A DNA stretch of 64,000 nt from Kitasatospora viridis (lineage in GTDB: Bacteria > Actinomycetota > Actinomycetes > Streptomycetales > Streptomycetaceae). Position 1 is the stretch's first letter. Each line of letters starts with the position of its first letter. The stretch lies in assembly GCF_007829815.1 (NCBI RefSeq), contig NZ_VIWT01000001.1, forward strand, positions 2,317,501-2,381,500, in the 5' to 3' direction. The position numbers and the translations under genes were made by a program. Below the pieces are notes generated by a model. It was not told the DNA's origin, ran no database searches, and was given only the letters and a program-made list of their open reading frames with translations. This document shows positions 45,363-53,769 of the stretch, one piece after another.

Positions 45363-45419
45363 CGTCAGGCGGGCTGCCGGGCCGACGTCAGGCGGGTTTC
45401 TGAGCTGGCGTCAGGCGGG
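45363..45419. repeat. Three 23-bp-spaced copies of CGTCAGGCGGG at a gene end
   Basis: CGTCAGGCGGG occurs at 45363-45373, 45386-45396 and 45409-45419, exactly 23 bp apart. The last copy includes the stop codon and last codons of the DUF1269-like gene, so the 3' end of that gene appears duplicated twice in tandem. Confidence 0.75.
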
Positions 45420-45905
45420 TTGCTGGGCCTTGGCCATCTCCTTGAGGTGCTCCTCCGCCTCGTGCGAGAGCGAGGTCTGGATGATCTGGCCGCCGAACTT
45501 CGCCAGCGCCGGCACCACCTTGTCGGCGGTGGCCTTGCGGACCAGCAGGAAGACGGCGGCCGCGCCCGGGCGCAGGTGCTCGCCGACCCGGCGCATGAAG
45601 TCGTCGTCCACGCCGATGTCGGTGGAGGCGCCGACCGCCGCGCCGGTGGCGCCGCCGACGGCCGCGCCGATCAGCGGCATGAAGAAGAGCAGGCCGATCA
45701 CCCCGCCCCAGAGCGCGCCGGAGGCGGCGGCCATGCCGGTGGTGCTGGTGGCCTGGTGCAGCTTGATCCGGCCGTCCTCGCGGCGCTCCACCACGACGAT
45801 GTCCTCCAGCTCGATGAGCTGCTGCTTCTGCAGGGCGAGGGCTTCGTTGCGGACTTGCTGGGCGGTGGCGAGGTCCGGGTAGGCGATCGCGAAGAGGTTG
45901 CTCAC
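45411..45905 (-). CDS. DUF1269-family membrane protein
   Basis: A 164-aa protein. N-terminal half: SNLFAIAYPDLATAQQVRNE and a basic stretch; middle: a glycine-rich hydrophobic hairpin, GALWGGVIGLLFFMPLIGAA then VGGATGAAVGAS, which should insert in the membrane; C-terminal half: DDFMRRVGEHLRPGAAAVFLLV and a helical end with KFGGQII. This is the DUF1269 layout. Function is unknown; members are often stress-associated. GTG 45905 has AAGGA upstream. It lies between the SEDS gene and a MarR gene. Confidence 0.85.
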   Translation of the reverse strand: MSNLFAIAYPDLATAQQVRNEALALQKQQLIELEDIVVVERREDGRIKLHQATSTTGMAAASGALWGGVIGLLFFMPLIGAAVGGATGAAVGASTDIGVDDDFMRRVGEHLRPGAAAVFLLVRKATADKVVPALAKFGGQIIQTSLSHEAEEHLKEMAKAQQPA

Positions 45906-46037
45906 GGGTGGGGTCCTTCCGACTCGACTGGTCAGCTCGAAGGCATCTCGAAGGCATGCAGTCGCCACCGTAGTGAGTATTTAACCTATTTATCCATCAC
46001 CTGTGACGGTGTGTCCGGTTTTGGACCCGGCGCCCTG

Positions 46038-46493
46038 TCAGTCGCAGACGGCCTGCGGCCAGCGGCCGTCCAGCAGCCGGTCGAGCATCCCGTGCAGCAG
46101 TTCCCGCTCGCCGGGCTCCAGCCGGGCGAAGAACGCCTGCTCGGTCGCGGTCGCCACCTCCTCGACGGCGGCCCGCGCCTCCCGGCCCCGGTCGGTCAGC
46201 CGCAGGATGTAGCGGCGGCGGTCGGCGGGGTTGCGCTGCCGCTCCACCTGGCCGGCCTTCTCCAGCTCGTCGATCAGCGCCACCACCGTGGTGGGGTCCA
46301 GGTTGAGCACCTGGCTCAGGTCCTGCTGGGAGAGCTCGGCCTGGCCGGCCAGCGCGGAGAGCACCATGAAGGTGCGCAGGCTGGAACCGGCCGCCTGGAA
46401 GGCCCGCTCGGCCTCCTCCTGGACCAGCAGCCCGGCCTTGAACAGCAGCACACCGGTGCGTTCGGCAAGCAGGAAGTCGGCGCGCAGCGACAT
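46038..46493 (-). CDS. MarR-family regulator, linked to a drug exporter
   Basis: A 151-aa winged-helix regulator: ELSQQDLSQVLNLDPTTVVA as the recognition helix region, and the wing QVERQRNPADRRRYILRLTD with the conserved DRR motif. ATG 46493 has GAGAGGG 5 nt before it. It follows the DHA2 exporter gene on the same strand after 146 nt. A 16-bp palindrome over the exporter's predicted transcription start is its likely target. Confidence 0.9.
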   Translation of the reverse strand: MSLRADFLLAERTGVLLFKAGLLVQEEAERAFQAAGSSLRTFMVLSALAGQAELSQQDLSQVLNLDPTTVVALIDELEKAGQVERQRNPADRRRYILRLTDRGREARAAVEEVATATEQAFFARLEPGERELLHGMLDRLLDGRWPQAVCD

Positions 46494-46639
46494 CGGAGCC
46501 CTCTCTTCGTCGGGATCCTCCATTATCGGCGATCCCGGCCTTCCCGGACCCGGTTGGCCGCCCGGTCTCCCGGCCCGGGCGGCCGACGGTGCGTCAGGTG
46601 CGCTCCCCCGGCCCGCCGGGTGCGCCCGCTCGCGGTGCG

Positions 46640-48232
46640 TCAGGCGTGTTCGGCGCCGGCCAGCGCGCTCTCGTGCAGGTCGCGCCGGCGGACCAGCAGG
46701 AAGCCGCAGAGCGCGGCCACCGCGGCCACCGCCCCGCCGATCGTCATCACCTCGGTCAGCCCGTGCACGAAGGCCGTCCGGGCCGCCGCCCGGACCGGGC
46801 CGGCCAGCGCGGCGGGCACCGAGTGCGAGAGCTGCTCGCCGGCCCCGGCGGCCACCGTGCGCCCGGCCGCCCGGGCTCCGCCGCCCAGCGCGCTGCCCGC
46901 CGGGGAGGCCGCGAAGCCGTCGGTCACCCGCTGCTGGAAGAGCGCGCCGAACCCGGCGATCCCGATCGCGATCCCGACCTGCTGGAAGGTCTCGCCGATG
47001 CCGGCCGCCATGCCCGCCTTGGCCGGCTCGGCCACGCCGATCGCCAGTGCGGCCCGCGGCGGGTTGAACATGCCCATCCCGAGTCCGGTGGCCGCCATGC
47101 TCGGCAGCAGCGCCGTCCAGCCGCTGCCCGGGTGCACCAGGGTGACCAGGAAGAGGCCGGCCGCCATCAGCGCGGTGGCGGTGCCGACCAGCAGCCGCGG
47201 CGCCACCCTGACGGTCAGTGAGCCGGTGACCGCGGCGGCCACGAAGAGCAGCAGGGTCAGCGGCAGGAACCGCAGGCCGGTGGCGAGCGGGGAGTAGCCG
47301 AGCTCGTTCTGCATGTAGGAGACCTGGAGGAAGATCGCCGACATGCCGGCCGCGTTGGCCAGCAGGGTGGCGGCCGAGATGCCGTTGAAGGTCAGGTTGC
47401 GGAACAGCCCGAGGTCGAGCATCGCGGCCTCGCCGAGCCGGCGCTCGATCAGCCAGAACGCGGCCAGCAGCACCGCCGAGCCGGCGAACATCCCGATGAT
47501 CGCCGGGCTGCCCCAGCCGAGCGCCTCGCCTCGCAGGAAGCCCAGCACCAGCAGGGTGAGCGCGCCGGAGAAGGCGAGCAGGCCGGCCCAGTCCACCCGG
47601 TGCGCGGCGGGGTCGCGGGACTCGCCGATCCGCAGCGCCCCGAGCACCATCGCCAGCACCCCGATCGGCACGTTGACCAGGAAGATCCAGCGCCAGCCGA
47701 TCCCGTCGGTGAGCGCGCCGCCGATCAGCGGGCCGAAGGCGATGGCCAGCCCGGAGACGCCGCCGAAGACGCCGAACGCCAGTCCGCGGTCCTTGCCCCG
47801 GAACTCCTGCCCGATCAGCGCCGGGCCGACCGCGAAGAGCACCGCGGCGCCCGCGCCCTGCACCCCGCGCGCGATGTTCAGTCCGGCGATCCCGCCGGCC
47901 GCGCCGCAGGCGAGCGAGGCGGCGGTGAAGATCGCAAAGCCGGCCAGGTAGACCCGCTTGCGGCCGAGCCGGTCGGCCAGCGAGCCGCCGGTGAGCAGGA
48001 AGGCGGCGAGGGTCAGCGCGTAGGCGTCGAGCACCCACTGCAGGGCGGAGAAGTCGGCGTGCAGCGCGGTCCGCAGGTCGGGCAGCGCGACGTTCACCAC
48101 CGTCAGGTCGAGCATCAGCATGAACGTCGCGATGGACACGATGCCGAGCGTCCACCAGCGGCCGGAGCCACCGGGCGGGTCGGGTGCGGTGCCCCGGGCG
48201 GGCGGGGTGTCGAGCTGTGGAGCGGTGGACAT
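46640..48232 (-). CDS. DHA2-type (14-helix) multidrug efflux MFS transporter
   Basis: A 530-aa proton-driven exporter of the EmrB/QacA group. Signatures: FMLMLDLTVVNVALPDLRT (motif of helix 1, with the membrane-embedded Asp), GGSLADRLGRKRVYLAG (motif A), ARGVQGAGAAVLF (motif B region) and AFGPLIGGALTD (motif C). ATG 48232. Substrate class is hydrophobic drugs or dyes; the exact one cannot be inferred. The MarR gene lies downstream. Confidence 0.92.
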   Translation of the reverse strand: MSTAPQLDTPPARGTAPDPPGGSGRWWTLGIVSIATFMLMLDLTVVNVALPDLRTALHADFSALQWVLDAYALTLAAFLLTGGSLADRLGRKRVYLAGFAIFTAASLACGAAGGIAGLNIARGVQGAGAAVLFAVGPALIGQEFRGKDRGLAFGVFGGVSGLAIAFGPLIGGALTDGIGWRWIFLVNVPIGVLAMVLGALRIGESRDPAAHRVDWAGLLAFSGALTLLVLGFLRGEALGWGSPAIIGMFAGSAVLLAAFWLIERRLGEAAMLDLGLFRNLTFNGISAATLLANAAGMSAIFLQVSYMQNELGYSPLATGLRFLPLTLLLFVAAAVTGSLTVRVAPRLLVGTATALMAAGLFLVTLVHPGSGWTALLPSMAATGLGMGMFNPPRAALAIGVAEPAKAGMAAGIGETFQQVGIAIGIAGFGALFQQRVTDGFAASPAGSALGGGARAAGRTVAAGAGEQLSHSVPAALAGPVRAAARTAFVHGLTEVMTIGGAVAAVAALCGFLLVRRRDLHESALAGAEHA

Positions 48233-48263
48233 GGCGAACCCCCAGGCCGTGATGAAGACAAAC

Positions 48264-48279
48264 CATCGAAATCTCGATG
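48264..48279. promoter_or_regulatory. Palindromic operator CATCGA-AATC-TCGATG at the exporter promoter
   Basis: A perfect 6-4-6 palindrome. It lies next to the predicted start point of the exporter promoter and 32 nt before the start codon, the classic place for a MarR repressor. Confidence 0.65.
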
Positions 48280-48286
48280 ATTAAAA

Positions 48287-48315
48287 ACGCTAGTAATCTG
48301 GAGATCGACTGTCAA
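48287..48315 (-). promoter_or_regulatory. Sigma-70-type promoter of the DHA2 exporter
   Basis: On the minus strand TTGACA (48310-48315), a 17-bp spacer, and TAGCGT (48287-48292). Transcription should start near 48280, at the edge of the CATCGA...TCGATG palindrome. Confidence 0.65.
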
Positions 48316-48415
48316 GCGATCGATGGTCGACAGAACGACGAGGAGGGCCGCCCGATGCGGGCGACCCTCCTGTGCGCACGACTGTGCGTGCAGTTCACGC
48401 GTATACGACTGGCTG

Positions 48416-49093
48416 CTACTCGGTGCGGCGCCCCGCCAGCCAGGCCGAACCGGCCGCCACCGCGCCGGCCAGCACCAGCGCGCCCAGCAGCGCCACCACC
48501 GGCTGCTCCACCCGGGCCACCCGGGACCCGGTGACCAGCGCCCGCACCGCCGCGTTGGCCGGCGAACCGGACGCCACCAGCACCGGCACCGAGAGCCCGA
48601 GCACGCCCAGCAGCCCCCACCCGGGCCGCAGCAGCACCGGCCGGTGGCAGAGCGCGCCGATCGCCAGCCCGGTGAGCACGCAGGCCAGCGCGCCGAGCAG
48701 GCCGGCCAGCAGCACCGGCGCCACGGGCACCGGGGGCTTCGGGTTCGGCACGCCGGTGGTCGGGCCGCTCAGCCACCAGATCGCGCCCGTGCCGAGCACC
48801 GCCAGCACGGTGCCGGCCAGCAGCGCCGCCAGCAGCGAGGCCAGCTGCACCCGGGCCGCACCCCGGGCGGCCACCAGGACGGCGCGGGCCTGCGGAGGAT
48901 CGGCGGTCAGCGTGCAGCGCACGTACCAGGCCGTCACCGGCACCAGCAGCGCCGCGCCCAGCCCCAGGCCGTCCAGCAGCGGGCTGCCCTGCTGGACGAG
49001 GATCGCCACCAGCGCGGCGTAGCCGAGGAACGGCGGCAGCCAGCGCTGCGAGCGCAGCAGCAGCTCCAGTTGGTACCGGGTCAGCGCGGTCAC
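48416..49093 (-). CDS. ABC-2-like membrane protein of a small exporter
   Basis: A 225-aa membrane protein with about six hydrophobic helices (for example LLAALLAGTVLAVLGTGAIWW and VVALLGALVLAGAVAAG). No strong family motif; by neighbourhood it is the permease of an ABC exporter. The GTG at 49093 overlaps the stop of the ATPase gene (GTGA), so the two are coupled. Substrate unknown. Confidence 0.75.
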   Translation of the reverse strand: MTALTRYQLELLLRSQRWLPPFLGYAALVAILVQQGSPLLDGLGLGAALLVPVTAWYVRCTLTADPPQARAVLVAARGAARVQLASLLAALLAGTVLAVLGTGAIWWLSGPTTGVPNPKPPVPVAPVLLAGLLGALACVLTGLAIGALCHRPVLLRPGWGLLGVLGLSVPVLVASGSPANAAVRALVTGSRVARVEQPVVALLGALVLAGAVAAGSAWLAGRRTE

Positions 49094-49923
49094 GCGTCCT
49101 CACCCCTGACCTCGACGATGTGGGCGTCGGCGGCGAGCAGCCGACGCAGCAGCGCGTCCGAGTGCTCGGCGGCCACCCGGAGCAGCACGGTGCCGTCGGG
49201 GGCGGGCTCGGCGCGCTTCGGGTCGCCGGGCAGACGGTCCGGCAACTCGGGCGCGGCGACCCGGATCCGCACCGGCGGGCGGTCGGGGTCGACCGGGGCC
49301 GCCGGCTGAGCGGGCGTCAGCGCGCCGTCCTGGACCCGGTAGGCGGCGGTGGTCAGCCCGGCTAGGCGGTGGAGATCGTGGTCCACGAAGAGCACGGTGC
49401 CGCCCGCCGCCGCGCGGTCGGCGGCGGCCTGGTCGAGCAGCGCCCGGGAGTCCTGGTCGAGCCCGGTCCAGGCCTCGTCCAGCAGCAGCACGTCCGCCTC
49501 GGCGAGCAGCGCCTGGGCCACCGCGACCTTCTGGCAGGTGCCCTTGGAGAGCCGGCTGAGCGGGGTGCCGGCCCGGTCGGCGATTCCGAACCGGTCCAGC
49601 CACTCGTCCGCCCGGGCGGCGGCGGTGCGCGCGTCCAGCCCGTGGATCCGGCCGAGCCGGCGCAGGTAGTCGCCGGCGTCGAAGGGCAGCGCGGGCGGGA
49701 ACCGCTCGGGCACGTAGGCCCGCCGCCCGGTCAGCTCGATCCGGCCCCGGCTCGGCGGCTCGATCCCGCCGACCAGCTTGAGCAGGGTGGACTTGCCGCT
49801 CCCGTTGGCCCCCTCGATCCGCACCAGCGCCCCGGCGGGCACGTCCAGGTCGGCTCCGCGCAGCACCCAGGGCGCGCCGCGCCGGTACTGCTTGCCGACA
49901 CCGGCCAGTTTCAAACCGCCCAC
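49090..49923 (-). CDS. ABC transporter ATP-binding protein
   Basis: A 277-aa ATPase with Walker A EGANGSGKSTLLK, a Q-loop region, signature LSKGTCQKVAVAQALL, Walker B VLLLDEAWTGLD and H-loop FVDHDLHRL. After about residue 200 there is a Pro-rich C-terminal tail ending in a small DALLRRLLAADAHIVEV domain. GTG 49923 has GGGGG upstream. It precedes the membrane gene by a 4-nt overlap and is divergent from the APH-type kinase gene, 60 nt away. Confidence 0.9.
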   Translation of the reverse strand: MGGLKLAGVGKQYRRGAPWVLRGADLDVPAGALVRIEGANGSGKSTLLKLVGGIEPPSRGRIELTGRRAYVPERFPPALPFDAGDYLRRLGRIHGLDARTAAARADEWLDRFGIADRAGTPLSRLSKGTCQKVAVAQALLAEADVLLLDEAWTGLDQDSRALLDQAAADRAAAGGTVLFVDHDLHRLAGLTTAAYRVQDGALTPAQPAAPVDPDRPPVRIRVAAPELPDRLPGDPKRAEPAPDGTVLLRVAAEHSDALLRRLLAADAHIVEVRGEDA

Positions 49924-49983
49924 GCCGAACCCCCGTTCGGAAAATCGGTCGCCAACAACCGATCCAGCCCCCAAACTGCCCCG

Positions 49984-51219
49984 GTGAGCAATCCCAGTAA
50001 TCGTACGGTGACCGTCCTGCTGACCCACGGAGAGCGGGAGTTGGGGGTGGTCGGGCCGTTCCCGGTTGACCGGCCCCGGTGGCACGACGTGGCGCCGGTC
50101 AACGAGCACCTGGCCGAACTGCTCGGCGTCCCAACCGTGGTGCTGCGGCTGCTGGACGTGCGCGGCGGCGGGGGCGGGCTCGGTGGCGAGGCGGTCTACC
50201 ACGCGCTGGCGCTGGCCGAGCCGGTCGCGCCCGCGCTGCGGCCCTTCACGCCCGAGGAGTCGGCGATGCTGGCCCCGCACCCGCTGCGGGCCGACTACGC
50301 CACCGCGGCCGGGGTGCGGGCGGCGCTGGACTGGGCGGAGCGCGAACTGGCCGCCGCCGGGCGGCCGGTGACCGGGCCGGTGGCGCAGGTGAAGACCTGG
50401 AACCTGGCCGGGCTGTTCCGGCTGCCCACCGCCGACAGCGCGGTCTGGCTGAAGACCGGGCGGCGGTTCGCGGTCGACGAGGCCGCGGTGATCGCCCTGT
50501 TCGGCGGGGTCGACCCGTCGCTCGTCCCGCCGGTGCTGGCCGCCGATCCGGCGCGCCGACTGCTGCTGCTCGACCACGTGCCCGGCGAGGACTGCTGGGG
50601 CCCGTCCGCCGAGGTGGTGGCGGACGTGGTGCCGCGGCTGGTCCGGGCCCAGGCCGCGCTGGCCGCCAGCTACCCGGGCGGGGCGCCCGCCGGGGTGCCG
50701 GACCGCTCCCCCGCCGTGCTGGCCGCAGCCGTCAAGGTGCTGCTGGAAGGCCCGGCGGCCGCCGAACTGACGGCGCAGGAGCTGGCCCAGGCCCACCTGA
50801 TGGCCGATCAACTGCCGGAGCTGGTGCGGGAGCTGGCGGAGTGCGGGCTGCCGGACGTGGTGCTGCACGGGGACTTCCACCCCGGCAACTGGCGCTCGGC
50901 CGGCACGGAGGCGGTGCTGGTGGACTTCGCCGACGCCTGCTACGGGCACCCGGCGCTGGACGGACTGCGGCCGCGCGACTTCTGCTCGGCCGAGCGCTGG
51001 GCGCAGGCGGCCGAGGCCTGGTGCGAGGCCTGGCGCACCGTCGCCCCGGGCAGCGACCCGGAGCGGGCCCTGCGGCTGGCCGCGCCGCTCACCCACCTCG
51101 GCTACGCGGTCCGCTACCAGGAGTTCCTGGACTCCATCGAGCCCTCCGAGTACCGCTACCACGCGGGCGACCCGGCGGCCGAGATCCGCTCCGCCCTGGC
51201 GGCCTTCGCGGCCCGCTGA
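49984..51219 (+). CDS. Aminoglycoside phosphotransferase (APH)-fold kinase
   Basis: A 411-aa small-molecule kinase of the APH/choline-kinase superfamily. The catalytic loop VVLHGDFHPGNWRS (His295, Asp297) and the metal-binding VLVDFADACYGHPALDG are intact. The 100-residue N-terminus (WHDVAPVNEHLAELLGV and DVRGGGGGLGGE) resembles a nucleotide-hydrolase-like extension seen in Streptomyces relatives. GTG 49984 was chosen as the only start that leaves the divergent ABC gene room for a promoter. The substrate is unknown; resistance to an aminoglycoside cannot be claimed. Confidence 0.82.
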   Translation: MSNPSNRTVTVLLTHGERELGVVGPFPVDRPRWHDVAPVNEHLAELLGVPTVVLRLLDVRGGGGGLGGEAVYHALALAEPVAPALRPFTPEESAMLAPHPLRADYATAAGVRAALDWAERELAAAGRPVTGPVAQVKTWNLAGLFRLPTADSAVWLKTGRRFAVDEAAVIALFGGVDPSLVPPVLAADPARRLLLLDHVPGEDCWGPSAEVVADVVPRLVRAQAALAASYPGGAPAGVPDRSPAVLAAAVKVLLEGPAAAELTAQELAQAHLMADQLPELVRELAECGLPDVVLHGDFHPGNWRSAGTEAVLVDFADACYGHPALDGLRPRDFCSAERWAQAAEAWCEAWRTVAPGSDPERALRLAAPLTHLGYAVRYQEFLDSIEPSEYRYHAGDPAAEIRSALAAFAAR

Positions 51220-51346
51220 GCCCGCTGAGCCCACTGGGCAGCCCGGGGCGACGCACCCCGCGACACGCGACGGTCGGCGGGGTGCGTCCGGTCGGCACGG
51301 CGACCGCGCAGGATGAAACGGCACAATCCGGACAGAGGAGACCCCG

Positions 51347-51901
51347 GTGCCGTCCATCCTGCTCCCGTCGCCCGCCCCGCTCACCCTCACCGTCGACGCC
51401 TCCGGCCTGGTCGCCGAGATCGAGGCCTACCTCGCCGCGCTGCCCCGGCCGGCGGCCCAACCCGTTCCGTACGTCTGCCCGCCCCACATCTCCCCGCTGG
51501 GCAGCGTCCGGCAGGCCTGGTTCGCCGGGCACCCGGTGCCGCACCGCACGCTGCTGGACCGGATCGCCCACCGCCCGGCCCGGCCGGTCCGGGTCAGCGC
51601 CGCCGAGCACCTGGAGCTGACCTCCCGTTACCTGACCGGCGCCGGCTGGCTGCAGGGCGCGATGTGGGACGCGGCGGGCCGGGTCTGCCTGCTCGGCGCC
51701 CAGGCCGCGGTGCTGGCGCACGGCTACGGCGTCCCGGCGACGGTGCGCACCGCGCGGGTCCAGGTGATGGAGGTGCTGCACGCCACCGGACGCCCCGTCC
51801 ACTCGCCGGACGAGTACAACGACCGCCCCACCACCCGTCAGGCCGACGTGCACCGCCTGCTGGAGCAGGCCGCCCTGCGCGCCCGCCGGCTCGGACTCTG
51901 A
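51347..51901 (+). CDS. DUF6197-like protein
   Basis: A 184-aa soluble protein, Ala-rich. The middle contains YLTGAGWLQGAMWDAAGRVCLLGA and the end PDEYNDRPTTRQADVHRLLEQAA, a close match to the layout of DUF6197 proteins (W.QG...G..CL.GA then NDxP.T). Function unknown. GTG 51347 has GAGGAG 6 nt upstream. It stands alone after the kinase gene. Confidence 0.7.
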   Translation: MPSILLPSPAPLTLTVDASGLVAEIEAYLAALPRPAAQPVPYVCPPHISPLGSVRQAWFAGHPVPHRTLLDRIAHRPARPVRVSAAEHLELTSRYLTGAGWLQGAMWDAAGRVCLLGAQAAVLAHGYGVPATVRTARVQVMEVLHATGRPVHSPDEYNDRPTTRQADVHRLLEQAALRARRLGL

Positions 51902-51923
51902 CGCGGGCACCGACGTGCCGCCC

Positions 51924-51952
51924 GACGTGGTCCTGACGTGGTCCTGACGTGG
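51924..51952. repeat. 11-bp tandem repeat GACGTGGTCCT, about 2.6 copies
   Basis: GACGTGGTCCT occurs at 51924-51934 and 51935-51945, with a third partial copy at 51946-51952. It lies in the spacer between the DUF6197-like gene and the beta-propeller lipoprotein gene. Confidence 0.8.
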
Positions 51953-52020
51953 CCTCAGCCCTGTTGCACAGCCGTGACAGCCGCCCGACCTGACGGCGAC
52001 GTCGGCTCGCCATGCTTGTC

Positions 52021-52037
52021 ACGTCACCACACGTCAC
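52021..52037. promoter_or_regulatory. Direct repeat ACGTCAC, 10-bp period, before the lipoprotein gene
   Basis: ACGTCAC at 52021-52027 and 52031-52037, one helical turn apart and 22 nt before the start codon. A phased repeat of this kind often marks a response-regulator or sigma-factor site; no binder is assigned. Confidence 0.5.
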
Positions 52038-52059
52038 GTTCCTTCCGGGGGGAATTCCC

Positions 52060-53112
52060 ATGGCCGTTCGTCGCCGCCGCGGCACCACTGCGTCCCTCGC
52101 CCTGACCGCCGCACTGGGCGTCGGCGCGGCCCTGCTGCTCTCGGCCTGCGGCCCGGACGAGGTCCCGGCCGCCGGCTCGACGACGGCCTCCCCGGCCGCC
52201 TCGGCGCCCGCCGCCGGCAAGCCGACCGGCACCGCCAAGCCCGCACCGGCCCCGACCGGCAAGGGCTCCGCCGCACCGACCGCCGCACCGCTCCCGGCGC
52301 ACGGCACCGGGGTGCCGCACCTGACGGTCAGCAACGGCACCGAGCTGGTCGCACTGGCCGACTCGACGGTGGACTTCCACACCGCGGTCCGCGACCTCTC
52401 CTGGTCCCCGGACGGCACCCGCGCCGTCTTCATCGACGGCAAGGGCGACCTGGTGACCAGCAAGCCGGACGGCACCGACCAGCAGGTCCGGGCCACCAAC
52501 CCCGGCGGCCAGACCTGGTCGCACCCGACCTGGGAGTCGGCCAAGCCCTCCCAGGCGGCCGACGTCAACCACGAGTACCTCACCTTCACCGTCGACGCGG
52601 GCGGCAGCACCCAGCTCTACGAGGTGCCGACCACCGGCGCGCCCGCCGCGCCCACGCCGCTGCCGATCGGCGACTCCGAGCCGGACTCCCCCAAGCTGCC
52701 GACCACCGGCAACACCTGGGCGAACGCGGCCGGCACCCAGGGCTCCATGACCTACGCCAACACCGCCGACGGCAAGGTCTACGTCCGCGACGACTACCTG
52801 CGGCTGAACACCTACTCGGTGGGCGCCGGCTCCGAGCCCGCGGTCTCGCCGCAGGGCGGCGAGGTGGTCTTCGTCCGCTCGGTCGGCGGCCACGACCACC
52901 TCTTCCTGGACAAGTTCGACCAGCAGACGCCGCAGATCCAGGACCTCACCCCGAACGCCACCACCGACTACACCGAGCCCGCCTGGTCCCCGGACGGCAA
53001 GGAGCTGGCCGTCCGCACCCCGGACGGCGTGGTCTCGCTGCCCGCGGACGGCTCGCTCCAGCCGCACCCGGTCGCCACCCACCCGATCGGCCTCCCGGCC
53101 TACCGGGCCTGA
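52060..53112 (+). CDS. Lipoprotein with TolB/PD40-type beta-propeller
   Basis: A 350-aa exported protein. Lipoprotein signal: basic start, hydrophobic core and LLLSAC with Cys30. An Ala/Pro linker (residues about 35-75) leads to propeller-like repeats, with the PD40 signature LSWSPDGTRAVFIDGKGDL and AWSPDGKELAVRT. Such proteins bind partner proteins or ligands at the surface. ATG 52060 has GGGGGGA upstream. It converges on and overlaps the next gene by 13 nt. Confidence 0.82.
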   Translation: MAVRRRRGTTASLALTAALGVGAALLLSACGPDEVPAAGSTTASPAASAPAAGKPTGTAKPAPAPTGKGSAAPTAAPLPAHGTGVPHLTVSNGTELVALADSTVDFHTAVRDLSWSPDGTRAVFIDGKGDLVTSKPDGTDQQVRATNPGGQTWSHPTWESAKPSQAADVNHEYLTFTVDAGGSTQLYEVPTTGAPAAPTPLPIGDSEPDSPKLPTTGNTWANAAGTQGSMTYANTADGKVYVRDDYLRLNTYSVGAGSEPAVSPQGGEVVFVRSVGGHDHLFLDKFDQQTPQIQDLTPNATTDYTEPAWSPDGKELAVRTPDGVVSLPADGSLQPHPVATHPIGLPAYRA

Positions 53113-53681
53113 ATCTCGGCCTCCAGCCGCGCCAGGTGGGCCGAGGCCTCCTGGTGCGGCAGGTACTCCACCAGGTCGATGAAGCGGAACAGCACCTGCT
53201 GCTCCGTCACGGCGTACTCGTAGTCCGCGAAGCCCACCACCGCGCCGGTGCCGCCGCGCGCGGCGCCGCGGACCAGATGGCCCGTCAGCTCGTCGGCCGG
53301 CTGCCCGCTGCTCACCGAGCGGCGGGCGTTCGGCCGGGCCAGGTAGGGGCAGACCATCGCCGCGTACAGCATGCAGGCCCGGTGCCCCGGCCCCTCCCCG
53401 GTGGGCGCCATGTTCCGGTAGGGCGCGCCCGCCTCCAGCGCCGCCGCGATCGCCGCGCTCTCGCCCGCCCCGACCACCCGCCAGACCGGCCCGCGCGGCA
53501 TCAACTCCCCGCAGACCGAGCACTCCCGCTGCACCGCACACCGCGCGGTCCGCCCGTGGTCGGTCAGCGCGAACCTCGGCTCGCCGTCCTCCCAGGGCGT
53601 GATCGCGGGCACCGGGTACCCCCGCCCGTCCCGCGGCCGCCCGGCCACCCCCGCCGGCATCGGCACCGCGTCGAATCGCAT
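53100..53681 (-). CDS. Conserved hypothetical protein with CxxC
   Basis: A 193-aa soluble protein: after MRFDAVPMPAGVAG and a Pro-rich start comes CSVCGELMPRGPVWRVVGAG, a likely metal site, then GEGPGHRACMLYAAMVCPYL with three more cysteines or histidines, and a hydrophobic C-terminus FRFIDLVEYLPHQEA. I do not recognise the family. ATG 53681; the frame further upstream is not supported. It overlaps the end of the lipoprotein gene. Confidence 0.7.
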   Translation of the reverse strand: MRFDAVPMPAGVAGRPRDGRGYPVPAITPWEDGEPRFALTDHGRTARCAVQRECSVCGELMPRGPVWRVVGAGESAAIAAALEAGAPYRNMAPTGEGPGHRACMLYAAMVCPYLARPNARRSVSSGQPADELTGHLVRGAARGGTGAVVGFADYEYAVTEQQVLFRFIDLVEYLPHQEASAHLARLEAEIQAR

Positions 53682-53695
53682 GGGCACAGAGCTAC

Positions 53696-53727
53696 TTGAA
53701 CCTGACACCGGCGTCAACTCCTACGGT
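53696..53727 (+). promoter_or_regulatory. MerR-type promoter with 20-bp spacer and internal dyad before the SDR
   Basis: TTGAAC (53696-53701) and TACGGT (53722-53727) are 20 bp apart, too long for normal sigma-70 use, and the spacer holds a near-perfect dyad TGAC-ACCGGC-GTCA (53703-53716). Long-spaced promoters with a central dyad are the signature of activation by MerR-family regulators. None is encoded beside it. Confidence 0.6.
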
Positions 53728-53769
53728 GTGCGTACCACGAACGAACGGGACGCACGGAGGAGGACGGCA

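Noticed and set aside
48355..48534. Short plus-strand frame beginning MRATLLCARLC with an AGGAGGG site, resembling a leader peptide
   Set aside because: It runs into the 3' end of the minus-strand membrane gene and no plus-strand gene follows that it could control; C-terminal half is Pro/Arg/Ala filler typical of shadows.
49984..51219. Aminoglycoside resistance gene
   Set aside because: The APH fold and catalytic motifs are present but these occur in many unrelated small-molecule kinases; nothing shows antibiotic specificity.
51924..52037. CRISPR array
   Set aside because: Repeats are only 7-11 bp, without spacers of regular length, and no cas gene is present.
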